Positions 23,099 through 33,517 of a DNA stretch of 64,000 bases are shown one piece after another. Position numbers and translations under genes: made by a program. Every line of letters starts with the position of its first letter. Positions within the stretch are counted from its first letter, which is position 1. Origin of the DNA: Ochromonas danica (Eukaryota; Sar; Chrysophyceae; Chromulinales; Chromulinaceae); NCBI GenBank assembly GCA_015146655.1, contig VKHL01000076.1, positions 1-64,000 on the forward strand. The letters are read 5' to 3'. The notes under the pieces are model-generated. The model ran no database searches, was not told the DNA's origin, and saw only the letters and a list, made by a program, of their open reading frames with translations.

Positions 23099-24879
23099 TT
23101 ACCTCTTCTCAGACTTCTCTATCTCTTGCTCTACTTCTGCTTTCTCTTCTTTGCTCTCTTTATCTACATAAACATAATTATAATACCTAAAACAAGCACC
23201 TGCTGTTCTTTCCGATGGCATTTGCTTCGCAATCCACTTCCAATTTACTCGACCACCACCTTCTTTACTCTCATTTACCAGCTTCACCAACAATGCAATC
23301 TCTTCCTTTGTCCATCGCTTGTATGGCCTTGCCAACACTCCAAGCTCTTCACATCGCTGGAATATAGCAGCATAAGTTCTGTTCTTCAAGCGATGAAATA
23401 TGTCGGCATAATTAACCCCTTTACTGCGCAAGGAGATAAGAAGATCATCTTCTTCCTTTGTCCAAGGAGAAGTATTCAATAGTCGACTCAACTCATTCTC
23501 CCATCTAAAATCATATCACACACATACATACACAAACAGAACAACAACAATCAATATCCACATTATTGCATGACTCTCATTAACAATAAACTCACCTCAC
23601 TTTGCACTCCATCGCATTGTGAGAAGAAGACAGAGAATCGGCTACAGCATTCCATTTCCCGCTATCCCCAAACTGTCTCACTGCTTTCAACAATTCTGCA
23701 TCTTCCTCTTCTGTCCATAGACTCTCAGCTACTGCCTTTCCACTGCAATACTTATTAATTCGTTTGTATCTCGTACTACATTGTACTCTATTATATTGTG
23801 GTAGATAAGTAGCAATCAAATTCCAATCCCTTGTGCCATGTTGCTTTACCGCCTCCAACAACTTGGCATCACCTTCCTTCGTCCATTGTGCCTTCTTTAT
23901 TGGAAATAATTGATTCTTCAAAGATTGGTAGTGATTTCGTAAAGCATCATCAGATCGCTTAGTAGGCAGTAAAGCAAGAAGAGATTGCCATTCTGATCGA
24001 ACATACTTTTGATCCATATCCTCCATGATGACCTTCTTGATGATCTCATCTTCTTCTGCCTTCCACTCTGATCGATCAACTGAAGGATCCAAATGAAGTC
24101 TCCATCTACCTCACATCATAGACACATCATAGACACATCGACACATGACAAGGAGTAATCCACACACAAAAGATGAGGTCTATCACATACTTTTGAGAGC
24201 AACTGTCAGCTATTCGACCATCCATGTGAGAAGCTATCTTGGTCCAAGAAGATTCGCCATACTGCTTCACCAACTCCAACAACTTCGCATCCTCCTACAC
24301 AAACAACAACAAACACATGTCACTTACTAGTCTACACCAGACACACATCACACAATAGACTGCTGCACTAGACACTGCTCAAACAGCTCTCATCCTCATC
24401 ATACAACAGTCCAACTACTCTACCTCTGCACTCCAGGCACCTGACTTGATATCTGGTCGAAGAGCGCGATACCATCGATTACCCACATGGTTTTCAGATC
24501 TATGCGGAAGATATCGTCTGGAAATCTCAGCCCACTTCTCTCCCATCTCTTCTATCCCTTTCCTCAGTAACATGTCTTCTTCTGCTGTCCACTTTCTTCT
24601 GCCTGCTCTAACTCCACCTTTATTCTGCTCCTCTTTAAAAAACCCATCACCCGAAGATGAAGACAAAGGGTTTGTTTCCATTTCCTTCACGCTCATCTCT
24701 CTCGAGGATGACAGCAGACGAACAGTCCCACTAGACCACCCTCCTGCCAACACCCTCCTGGGTCCATTCACATGATAACCATAAAGAAGAGGAAAATGAT
24801 GCTTATAACTCCTATTCACACATCGCATCAATGGCAAGGCTCGCGACAAGAAGGAGAAGAAATTCTTCTTCTGTATCAT
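23099..24879 (-). CDS. seven-repeat Myb/SANT protein, copy 2 (complete)
   Basis: About 491 aa in four exons: 24424-24879, 24191-24294, 23596-24105 and 23099-23504. All junctions are GT-AG and rebuild Myb repeats. Repeats open at WTAEEDMLLRKG, WSAEEDAKLLEL, EWKAEEDEIIKK, QWTKEGDAKLLE, LWTEEEDAELLK, PWTKEEDDLLIS and RWTKEEIALLVK, giving seven repeats, more than c-Myb (3) and about as many as SNAPC4-type proteins carry or more. The N-terminal ~62 residues lack Asp/Glu and end VRLLSSSRE, resembling a mitochondrial presequence, so organelle targeting is possible but unproven. The C-terminus is an acidic coiled tail. Truncated copy 1 lies 23.5 kb away on the same strand, and a broken piece lies at 28728-29176. 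DNA binding is well supported; the target is unknown. Confidence 0.9.
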
Positions 24880-24990
24880 GTTATTTTTGGGTATTTTTGG
24901 GCTAAATATATCAATGTCGGATGTTATTGTGAATTAATTCAATGATGATGATTTTGTTCTGTTGATGAGCAGCCATGGCTGATAATAAGC

Positions 24991-25016
24991 TTCCCACGCA
25001 ACATAAGACTCATTTG
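24991..25016 (+). repeat. 26-bp exact repeat (partner 26933-26958)
   Basis: TTCCCACGCAACATAAGACT followed by CATTTG occurs identically at 26933-26958. The two copies flank the unrecognised gene at 25625-26689 as direct repeats, which may mark a past duplication or insertion. Confidence 0.8.
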
Positions 25017-25261
25017 GTCTCTGGGTTTAGTTTGACCTGTAGATAAAGTAAACAATAGAAAAGAAAACAAGAAGCAAGCTATTTATTTTAAATCGGTGTT
25101 CGTTGACTCTTTATCCTCCAACTTTCCACAGATGTCATTGAGAAGTACATCTGTGACAATTTCTACATAATGTTTAGACGTCAGTCAGTTTCTGAGAGGT
25201 GTTAACACACATTCTTAGAATACGCGTACATACATCACATTGTTGGTCGTTGGTGCCATAA

Positions 25262-25382
25262 AAGGAAAGAAAAATGCAATAATATCACAGGAAAGAGAAG
25301 AGATTTGGTTTATTAACTGAAGATGAAAGGCATCGATCGAAAATGGTTTACCACTCTTTTTGTTATCATTACCAAAGAAAGT
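25262..25382 (+). repeat. dispersed repeat, copy B (partner 21535-21641)
   Basis: Located downstream of the gene at 25625-26689. It shares GATCGAAAATGGTT and GTTATCATTACCAAAGAAAG with copy A. Confidence 0.6.
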
Positions 25383-25624
25383 CAACACAGGGTTTTGCTT
25401 TGTATCATGGCAGACAAACCACAAACAAACTAACTAAACCACACTAACTAAATCACTAGCTACATGACAACAATAATAGCACATTAGTCACACACGAAGA
25501 AGAATGATATTTTCTTTGTTTTTTCAGACAATGTCAAGAAATGCAAACCAATATGAAATATATTAAAATATATCTAAACAACGGAAATCAAAACAATAAA
25601 ACAGAAGTAAGAAGTGGGTATAAT

Positions 25625-26689
25625 TTAAGCTTCAAAAATAGATGAATCAATAGAAGAAAAGAAGGTGAGCGTTCCATAGTTCAAACTCTGAGTGAACTCG
25701 CTTTTATAGTTTTCATGATATGGACAACAAGAATCAGATAAGCAACAGTCTGTCACAGATCTTTCTCTTGTCAAAAGACGTGGAATGCGAAAGGAATCAG
25801 TTCTTGATAACGTCTTGGATGTCAGTGCAGCAGGCTGACATTGCGAGAAGTCTAACTCAACGAGTAGACTCGCAGGATTAGGCTGAATGCACCTGCGCTT
25901 CCTTTGCTGCATGATACTATCTTCTTCTTCTTCTTCTTCAGTGAAATCAGTCTCATTACCATGATTGTCCAAAATCTCATTTAATAAAGCAATATCAATC
26001 AGATCATTAGGTTTAGAAACCAAAGACGAATCAGAGGCAATAAAGGCATGTTCATCTATTATTTTATCATCATGAGCAAGAGATCGCTTAACTCTCTTCG
26101 TTCTAGCCCGTGGAATAGGCTTGGTATTAGTCTCTTGGTGATAGATAATATGACGACGCTTGACTTGCATGGATGGCTTACTTCCGCTCATGACGCGAAA
26201 GAAAGAACATAAGAATCCTGCTGACATCTCCATGATATTCTTATTTAATCCATGAAATACATGAATGATAAGAACCAAAGCATTACGGAACGCCAATAAA
26301 TTATTCCATTCCACGTTAGAACATCCAACAAAATCTCCATGACAACCATAGTGAGCCATCATGCAATCCACACTCTCCCATTGCAAGCATGATAGAATAG
26401 AAGGATTGCCATATTTCGTAGCCAATGCCCAAGCGGCTACAATAAGAGATTTGACTTTGATTTCTTTATCTGCTTTATTGGGATGAGGAGAAATAGGCAA
26501 AGCATGGAATATGTCGGAAAGGGAAGAAGAAGTAAGCTTGCGAAAAGGAGCTTGTTGAAGGATAGAAGAGAGACGAGGACGAATATCTTGTCTCCATTCT
26601 TCCAAGGAGATAAAACAATCTGGACATTGAATAATCTCATCAAGATTCAATAAGGTTGTTGCTAATGGAGATAACGAGAAAGTTGACAT
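25625..26689 (-). CDS. unrecognised 354-aa protein
   Basis: Intronless gene with a good ATG. The N-terminal ~180 residues look folded and helical, with a CPDC pair near residue 22 and a hydrophobic helix (LAFRNALVLIIHVFHGL). The second half has basic clusters that could be nuclear localisation signals (VKRRHIIYH, RARTKRVKRS, QRKRRC), an acidic run of Glu and a Cys-rich CCLSDSCCPYH near the C-terminus. No family is recognised. It is flanked by 26-bp direct repeats, and part of its 3' region has a degraded relative near 21535-21745, so it may belong to a small duplicated family. Confidence 0.6.
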   Translation of the reverse strand: MSTFSLSPLATTLLNLDEIIQCPDCFISLEEWRQDIRPRLSSILQQAPFRKLTSSSLSDIFHALPISPHPNKADKEIKVKSLIVAAWALATKYGNPSILSCLQWESVDCMMAHYGCHGDFVGCSNVEWNNLLAFRNALVLIIHVFHGLNKNIMEMSAGFLCSFFRVMSGSKPSMQVKRRHIIYHQETNTKPIPRARTKRVKRSLAHDDKIIDEHAFIASDSSLVSKPNDLIDIALLNEILDNHGNETDFTEEEEEEDSIMQQRKRRCIQPNPASLLVELDFSQCQPAALTSKTLSRTDSFRIPRLLTRERSVTDCCLSDSCCPYHENYKSEFTQSLNYGTLTFFSSIDSSIFEA

Positions 26690-27454
26690 TGTTGCTCTCA
26701 GTTGATAGGTGAACGATATAGAGAGAGAGATTGACCGTTCCCTAAGTTGATAAGGAGAAGGAGAGAGTAAAGAGTGTTGATTAAGTTATGGTTCTTCCAT
26801 TTGTCTCGCTCTCTTTGCGCTCACACACAGCAGAGTTCAACATTCATCATTTTCTCTCAGCACCTCCTCTCAGGGAAATTCGGAATTCCGAGTTTTGGAC
26901 GACAAGACCAAGATTTCTGTCAAAAGATGAGATTCCCACGCAACATAAGACTCATTTGATGTTGCCTCGACTATAAATAAATGTGGACCAGTATAAGCCT
27001 CCTCCTTCGTTCGGTGAGACGGACCTGAACTCGCGGCAATTTTAGACCTATCTTCTTTTTCATCCTTTCAGGGACTTCTTGTGGACTTCTTATTTTGATC
27101 TTTTAAATGGTAACCAGCTTGGCTGGTATATGTTTGATTTGGTCAGGAATAGTCCTCAGTGGGAGCAGTGACTGGTTACACAGCATTTTATTACCTTTCT
27201 TCTGTTGGTCCTTATCAAATTGTCCATTATCACAATTTGTCTTACTCCTGAATGTTCTTACCGATATCTTGGCTATTTATGTTGAAGGTCTGACAAGAGA
27301 AAACCTAAAATTGGGCGTTTGGAGTAGACTATCTCGCATATAATAAAATGGGATAAAGGTAATGAACTTAGTAATGAATTTAGCTTATGTCTCTCGTAGG
27401 AAGGAAAGCCGTTGAATCATCAATCCAAGCTTGTAGCTTCTAACTAAATCCACT
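26690..27454. other. intergenic, unrecognised gene to NDPK
   Basis: Contains an AAATTCGGAATTCCGAG palindrome (about 26876-26892), the second 26-bp repeat copy (26933-26958), and a weak forward frame of 78 codons at 27107-27343 that has hydrophobic content but no recognisable features. Confidence 0.45.
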
Positions 27455-28220
27455 TCACTCGTAGATCCACTCGTGGCTGTGATCCTTCCACTCACACAAG
27501 CCTTCCTTGAACCAGAGAGCAATTTCTCGCTCAGCACTTTCCACACTATCGGATCCATGACAGATGTTTCTTCCAACATCAATACCAAAGTCACCACGAA
27601 TAGTACCAGGTGCAGATTCTAATGGATTTGTAGCACCTAGCATAGTGCGACCAGTCTTCACAACATTCTTACCTTCCCAAACCTACCAAATCGATTAGCA
27701 TCAATTACAGTTAGTCTTTCACAAGTCAAACAAGCAGAGATTGAAGAAAGTCTCATCTCACCATGGCAACAACAGGGCCGGAAGTCATATAGGACATCAA
27801 CTTTGGAAAGAAAGGCTTACTCTTCAAATCTCGATAATGTTCCTCTAACAAATCACGATTGGGAACTGTTAACTTCAATCCCTTCAGTTGAAAGCCTTTC
27901 TTTTCAAAGCGATGGATGATATCTCCTACAACACGGCGTTGCACTCCATCAGGCTTGACCATAATATCTGATGGAGATCATTGAAGCCATTGATAGAATC
28001 ATTATTGTGAGTGGAAAAAAGAGAAGTAACTGGATAAGAAAGATTGCAAGAAAAATCATAACTTACAGGTACGCTCGACTTGATTCATGGACAATCGAAA
28101 TTGCTGTTGTTGTTTTGTTGAAGCACTGAAGTTAGGTAAGGCAGCAGAACTTCTTAAACCATAGAAGGCTTGGGTAGAAGCAATAATAGCAAGAACGATC
28201 AATAATAAGGTGCTATGCAT
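27455..28220 (-). CDS. plastid-targeted nucleoside diphosphate kinase
   Basis: About 195 aa. Exons are 28067-28220, 27762-27967 and 27455-27682. It transfers the terminal phosphate between NTPs and NDPs through a phosphohistidine. The joined exons give the canonical start [13 protein letters not shown], and the active-site His is H162 in NICHGSDS. The rest matches the family ([20 protein letters not shown]). The first 45 residues precede the enzyme: a signal peptide ([16 protein letters not shown]) immediately followed by [11 protein letters not shown]. The Ala-Phe junction with a Ser-rich, basic stretch is the bipartite plastid-import signature of ochrophytes and related algae. Mature length of about 150 aa is normal. 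Identification is secure; plastid location is strongly suggested. Confidence 0.95.
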
Positions 28221-28727
28221 GGTTGCAATGGGTAGGGATCACTTGTTTTGTCTTGCTGGGCTTGTTGGCTTCTTTCGGTCCTTGCCTTGATTGACTGACG
28301 ACTGCAGAGCATGGGAAGTTAACCATAGAAGTAGAGGTTTTAATGAGAAAGTACGAGTTCTGAAAGTATGGTCACAGATCAATCAAAACCTGTCAAGACG
28401 TGAGAAACGATGATGAGATGATGAGGTAGCGATTGCATACTGAGGTAGTACTATCAGCACTTCGAGCGGTTCTCTATATCTATAGAAGCTGTGGAGCCAA
28501 AAGACCCAGCTGCTATTATCAATGATGATAATCAAAGACCCTGAGATAGAGAACATGCATGCTCTTGGATTTCGTATCGAAACCTTGTCTTTCTCTGTTG
28601 TGCTTGTTGCAAAAGTGTCAAGGTCAAGCAGCAAAAGTGTCATTTCCTCTGGCACATAGAAGAAGAAGCAATGCAATGCCAGTATTGTTTGGCAGCTATT
28701 ACAACTGACAACAATTAGTGCGCTCAC
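28221..28727. other. intergenic, no gene supported
   Basis: Upstream region of the NDPK gene followed by sequence with no convincing reading frame. A 114-codon reverse frame at 28383-28727 runs into the Myb-derived fragment and has no recognisable features. Confidence 0.4.
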
Positions 28728-29176
28728 TTCCTCCGCTTCATCTACTCTTCACTCCACACACTGTCTAACCAACTGCTTGTCGTCTTCTTTCTCAGAGGAC
28801 ATACAGTGCTTTACAACTTCTCAGAATTCTCTTCCTCTGACTCTTCTTCTGCTTTCTCCAATCTACGCTTTCCGCAAACCACTTATGGTTAAAGAAAAAT
28901 CAAAGCTGAGAGGGCAAGTGAATACTTCTCCTGGAGCACCCTAGTACTCCTCTCCATGCGCAAAACCCACTTTAATGGTAAGAGCGGAATTTGTGCTGCT
29001 ATAGTCCATGTGAAGAGCTTGGAGTGGGAATAAAGCCAAACAAGCGATGAGCAAAGGAATAGATTGCATTGTTGGTGAAGCTGGTATTTGAGAGTAAAGA
29101 AGGTGTTGGTCGAGTTAATTGGAAGTGGATTGCAAAGCAAATACCGTCGGGAAGAACGGCTATCGCTTGTTCCACC
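28728..29176. pseudogene. rearranged Myb-gene fragment with an inverted half
   Basis: Two pieces of the Myb copy-2 3' end lie here in opposite orientations. Positions 28728-28860 match 23027-23148 in the same direction (3' flank and tail, e.g. CACACACTGTCTAACCAACT). Positions about 28995-29176 match the last exon in the reverse direction, so the Myb code (GAAGAGCTTGGAGTG, then ATTGCATTGTTGGTGAAGCT) reads forward. The coding part carries stops and frame changes. It is a host-gene pseudogene formed by duplication plus inversion. This implies further Myb family members elsewhere in the genome. Confidence 0.8.
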
Positions 29177-29690
29177 TAGTATTTTCAGCAAGACGGTAGC
29201 ATGATGATAAAGTGTCAGATCTGTTGCTTCTTATCTCCCTTAAAATTCATTCTTGTGGTCGCACGTACATAAATCTCTTGTAGATTCATTTCAAGTCCAT
29301 GTGGAAATGAGAAGCTTGTAAACTCATTCCTGTTTTCATAAAGCACTATTCACCAGAAAGATAGAATTGTAAGCATGTAATATTTACCAACGTAAATTTT
29401 GAGTACTTTACACCTGACAAGACAAATTTAATCTTCTTCCTATAAAGAGCAGCCCGGAGTATTGTATTGTTGTTGATCTAGTGGATCACAGATCAATGGA
29501 GAGAGTAGTGCAGCGGAGTGGTGATCAAGTGAACGTTGTTGTTGTATTTGCGCGGGAAAAACACAGCAGCAGACAGCACAACACAACAGTACAGTACCAA
29601 CAACAACACCAACAGCACAGTAACAGTACGGGGTAGACTATTTGGCATTGGATCTTTGCGATAAAGAGAGAGACGAGAAGAATCAGTGTC
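29177..29690. other. upstream region of VMP1
   Basis: No gene is supported. The 100 bp before the VMP1 ATG contain repeated CAACA and CAGCA units and a purine-rich leader (AAAGAGAGAGACGAGAAG) close to the start. Confidence 0.4.
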
Positions 29691-31389
29691 ATGACAGAAG
29701 GAATCTATTTTGACTATTCTTCTAGTAATCCCTCTCTCACTACTTCTACTAGAAATTGGGATGAATTACTTTATAATGATCATCATACTATTACACCACA
29801 AGAAATTAGTGATTTTGATCAATATCGTCGTGAACAACGTGAACAATTAACCATTTATCATCATCCATGGCAAACTTTACGTGTTTGTTTTCTAGGGTTT
29901 TGTTCATTATGTTTTCATAGTTTTCGTTATGTACTTTATCATCAAGTCTTTCTCTATCTTTGTGTTCCAATTGTAATCCTATGGTCTCTCTTAACCACTT
30001 TTCCTGGTCCACATAGTCTGATTATGGATCAGATAATCTTTATTATTCAATATATTATCTGGTGGGTTGGATTAGGTATCTTATCCTCTATTGGATTAGG
30101 ATCTGGATTACAATCAGGTGTTTTATTTCTATTTCCACACATTTTTAATACTTGCCTTGCTGCACAAACATGTGGAACATTAGATTTTGATTCTGCATCT
30201 GATATGTGGTTTCGATCAACACAAACACTATTTAAATGTCCACCATCATCACCGTCATTATCCTCTCATTCACTGAGTGATCCAACTTGGTCTGATCATT
30301 CTTCATATGATCATCATCCTGTTACCTTTTGGGGAATGTGGAAAAAGGTTATTTTAGTATGTTTCTTACAAAGTGCTGGTACAGCAATAGGTGAAATACC
30401 GCCTTATTGGATGACAAGAGCAGCACGTTTAGCTGCTTTAGAAACAAGTCATAATAGTCCATCATCACCATCATCGTCTTCTTCTTCTTCTTTAGATGAA
30501 ATTCCTGATGAGTTGGAAAGTAATTCTCAATATAGTTTTATTAATTATGCTAAAGAAACCATGGTTGTCTTTTTACGTAAACATGGATTTTGGGGTGTAT
30601 TGTTAATGGCTTCTTATCCAAATGTTGCCTTTGATCTATGTGGTATCTGTTGTGGACATTTTTTGATGCCCTTTTGGTCATTTTTCTTAGCAACATTTAT
30701 TGGTAAAGCAATTATTCGTAATTCTTATCAGTCATTTGTATATGTTATGTTATGCAGGTAAGTACCCTATCGTAGTACAGTATTATCCTAATATTGGTGT
30801 ACTCATTTTCTTCTCGATGTCATTCCTTTTGCGTGTATGTGTATATGTGTTTGATTCTTGTTGTAGTGAGGAGCATTTGGAGATGTTAATATCATTATTA
30901 CAATATCTCGTACCAGATAAATTGGAACTTGATCATACAATTCGAGAGATCCTGGAAGACAGTCGACAAAGTTTCCAATCTAAAATACTAGCGAAGAATT
31001 CAACGGAAATCAACACAACCGAACTGGATGCTCGTAACTCAGCACAAACATTTGCATTTTGGTGGCAATTATTTACTGGTTGTCTTTTGACTTTTTTCCT
31101 TTTGTCTTGTCTATCTCATTTTGCGCAGTATTATCAATTAATGATTGATCGTGATGATAGTCACAAGCTGAGGAAACGATTACCTCCTGCAACAGCATTG
31201 AAATTAATGTCACCAACATCGGGCAAGCTGCATCTCCCACCACCAACACCAAAGTCAAAGGTGCTTCAATCAATACCAAAGGAGATTGAATCGTCACTAA
31301 AGGTATTTCAATCATCAACATCAACAACAGAGATTGAATCTATATCTACGTTACGATCAAGAAGGAAAAATGAGGAAAAATCTCTGTAA
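29691..31389 (+). CDS. VMP1: vacuole membrane protein 1 homologue
   Basis: About 529 aa. Exons are 29691-30757 and 30867-31389. VMP1 is an ER multi-pass lipid scramblase of the DedA/VTT superfamily that acts in autophagosome formation and lipid export. Visible features: several membrane spans, the glycine-rich re-entrant motif IGLGSGLQSGVLFLFPH (~140-157), and the VTT block WGVLLMASYPNVAFDLCGIC with FWSFFLATFIGKAIIRNSYQ (~305-345). After the intron, EEHLEMLISLLQYLVP matches the VMP1 C-terminal helix. A Ser-rich and acidic insert (~245-285) and a disordered basic tail extend it beyond the ~400 aa of animal VMP1. Splicing joins TGC-AG to T, giving LCSEEHLEM. Confidence 0.92.
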
Positions 31390-32086
31390 ACCAACCCATC
31401 CATGATAACTATTTCCTACTTCCCCTGCCTGCCCACAAGATCGTATTCATGTTTTGCTAATGGCATGACTAATAATAAAATTAATATGTTGTATATTGTA
31501 GTTATTATTTTATCTTCGGGGATTCTTTTGATGTTAAAAATGACTACCATTGCTGAAATAGAATGACTGCTTTCTCTGAAAGATTTTGAGTCTTCTTCCA
31601 ATATATACCCTATTGTTACTGTAGTATCGTGTTTTAGACTATAATATAGGTAGATAACGTCGAAGCGATGAGATGTTAAATAAAAGCAAAACAAAAGTGT
31701 TTATTTTACATGATCATCATTATCATTAGTATTACTACTACACAACCAAACAAAAGCAAAACATGGAACATGAACAAGAAAACAACATAGACATCACCAC
31801 TATTACTACCAACATTTAGCCATCCTACATTACAACTATTAACAAGATGAGAGGTAGAACACCCTTCAAGAGTTGGAGTTCTCAAAAGTTGTGACTCGGA
31901 GACACAACAAGCAGGGAGAAGACAGTGTACATAGACTAAAGGGTGTAGTAACTGACTGACTACTGGCAGACTACCACAGTCTAGACTACTACCACTGCTA
32001 GACCAATGCTGTCTGATGGCTGACTTGTTCGTTAGCTATAGAACGTCTGTCATTCACTCTCCACTAACAACGATTCTTCCTCTTTC

Positions 32087-32174
<88 letters not shown>

Positions 32175-32242
32175 CTATACTAGTCCTTCTCCCTATCCAT
32201 GATAAATACTAAACTGTAAAGTACTACCATTGTGTCCTGCTA
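31390..32242. other. intergenic, VMP1 to protease gene, with CAA microsatellite
   Basis: No gene is supported between the two convergent 3' ends. About 90 bp at 32085-32174 are an almost pure CAA repeat. Confidence 0.55.
32085..32174 (+). repeat. (CAA)n microsatellite
   Basis: About 30 uninterrupted CAA units in the 3' intergenic region. Confidence 0.95.
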
Positions 32243-33517
32243 TTAAGTTAGAATATCTCGTAGAATGCTTTCATTCAGATAACCAAGAAAATCTTCTAAG
32301 AACATATATCCTTTTTCATCATAATGATCTTCATAAGAATAATAGATTGTATTACTCTCATGAACTAATGATTCTAATGTAGAGAAATAACGATTATAAT
32401 ATCTTTCACCATTTTCATGATGTGTTTGACGATAGATATTATAATAGATTGCTTCACGTATGAAAACAAGATCACTTACTATAAATCTCCAAAAAGTAAC
32501 AATAGCTTGATATCCATGTTTTGGAAGTAATCGATAGAGAAATGTTTGATCATATCTTGAAACAATACCATGACGAATTGTCTTGAAATGACCTTGTTGT
32601 TGTTGTTCTAGTAGCAGTTGTTGTTGTTGTTGTTGTTGTTGTTGTTGACAGTCAAGAAGATAATGTGATAGATATTCTATTAGCATTAACATAGACCATG
32701 TTTGACAAAAATGATCATGTTCTATAGGTTCTTGTATATCAAAGAAATTCATATCCACCCATTGATATTTCATTTCTTTAGCTAATAATTGTATGGTATC
32801 TAAACAATATTTCCATGTTGGATGACAATTTGAAGCAAAGTCTATACCACGAGAATCAAAAGAAGCAATATATCTTTCATAAGGATGAATAAAGAAGACC
32901 GTATAATGTGAAACTTCTTCAATACCATCTTCATGTATTGGTGGATATTTCCATGTTACAATTGTTGGACTTTTACGTTGCTGACTATATTGGAAGATAG
33001 ATTTAATATGTTGTAAATGATCATTTACAGTATTCTTACAAGAATCACAATCAGCAAAACAAAGTGATAATTGTGGAAATAAGGATTGTAAAATACGTTT
33101 ACGATAAAATCCATTAGCTAAGATAACTTTAAATACTTCAATAAAATGCCAATGATCAAAATTCTTATCAGCTAAGAATGTTGGCCAAAAGTGTGGATCT
33201 TTCCAATAGTATGATTCTCTTGTTGTTGTTATTGTTGTAGCACTAGTAGTGGCAGTGGTAATAGAGGTAGTGGTAGTGGTGGTAGTGGTAGTCATAGTGG
33301 GTGTTGGCGGTGGTGGAGTGAGGGAGGTAGAGGGTTCCTGTTTGAGGGTGAGGTGACAAGGTAGAGGAAGACTCTCTAGTGGTGGTGGTAGTGGTTCTGG
33401 TTTTGTTGTTGTTAGTGTAGTTGTGGACAATGAGTCGGATGACGAATTAATCATCATTACTTTCACTTCTCTCTCCTCCACCATGATATTTGATGATGAT
33501 ATTTCCATGACAGACAT
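32243..33517 (-). CDS. ULP1-like cysteine-protease-fold protein
   Basis: Intronless gene of 424 aa. The N-terminal ~110 residues are disordered (Ser, Pro, Thr). From DPHFWPTFLADKNFDHWHFI onward it looks folded. The order of candidate catalytic groups fits the C48/ULP1 fold: His in EVSHYTVFFIHP (~215), Asp in IASFDSRGIDF (~233), and Cys in HDHFCQTWSMLMLIEYL (~280), with the hydrophobic-strand then acidic pattern typical of these enzymes. The FCQTWS form of the Cys motif resembles divergent members in algae and large DNA viruses more than SENP proteases. A 20-residue Gln-rich insert follows. Activity towards SUMO or another modifier is inferred; a catalytically inactive fold is also possible. 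Confidence 0.5.
   Translation of the reverse strand: MSVMEISSSNIMVEEREVKVMMINSSSDSLSTTTLTTTKPEPLPPPLESLPLPCHLTLKQEPSTSLTPPPPTPTMTTTTTTTTTSITTATTSATTITTTRESYYWKDPHFWPTFLADKNFDHWHFIEVFKVILANGFYRKRILQSLFPQLSLCFADCDSCKNTVNDHLQHIKSIFQYSQQRKSPTIVTWKYPPIHEDGIEEVSHYTVFFIHPYERYIASFDSRGIDFASNCHPTWKYCLDTIQLLAKEMKYQWVDMNFFDIQEPIEHDHFCQTWSMLMLIEYLSHYLLDCQQQQQQQQQQLLLEQQQQGHFKTIRHGIVSRYDQTFLYRLLPKHGYQAIVTFWRFIVSDLVFIREAIYYNIYRQTHHENGERYYNRYFSTLESLVHESNTIYYSYEDHYDEKGYMFLEDFLGYLNESILRDILT

Larger units (their letters stand above)
24880..25624. other. intergenic, Myb copy 2 to unrecognised gene
   Basis: No gene is supported in these 745 bp. They contain the second copy of the dispersed repeat (25262-25382) and one copy of a 26-bp sequence also present at 26933-26958. 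Confidence 0.5.

Noticed and set aside
27107-27343. Forward 78-codon hydrophobic frame
   Set aside because: No homology, poor start context and lies in a repeat-bearing gap; not enough to call a gene.
28383-28727. Reverse 114-codon frame
   Set aside because: No recognisable content; likely chance frame beside the Myb pseudogene.
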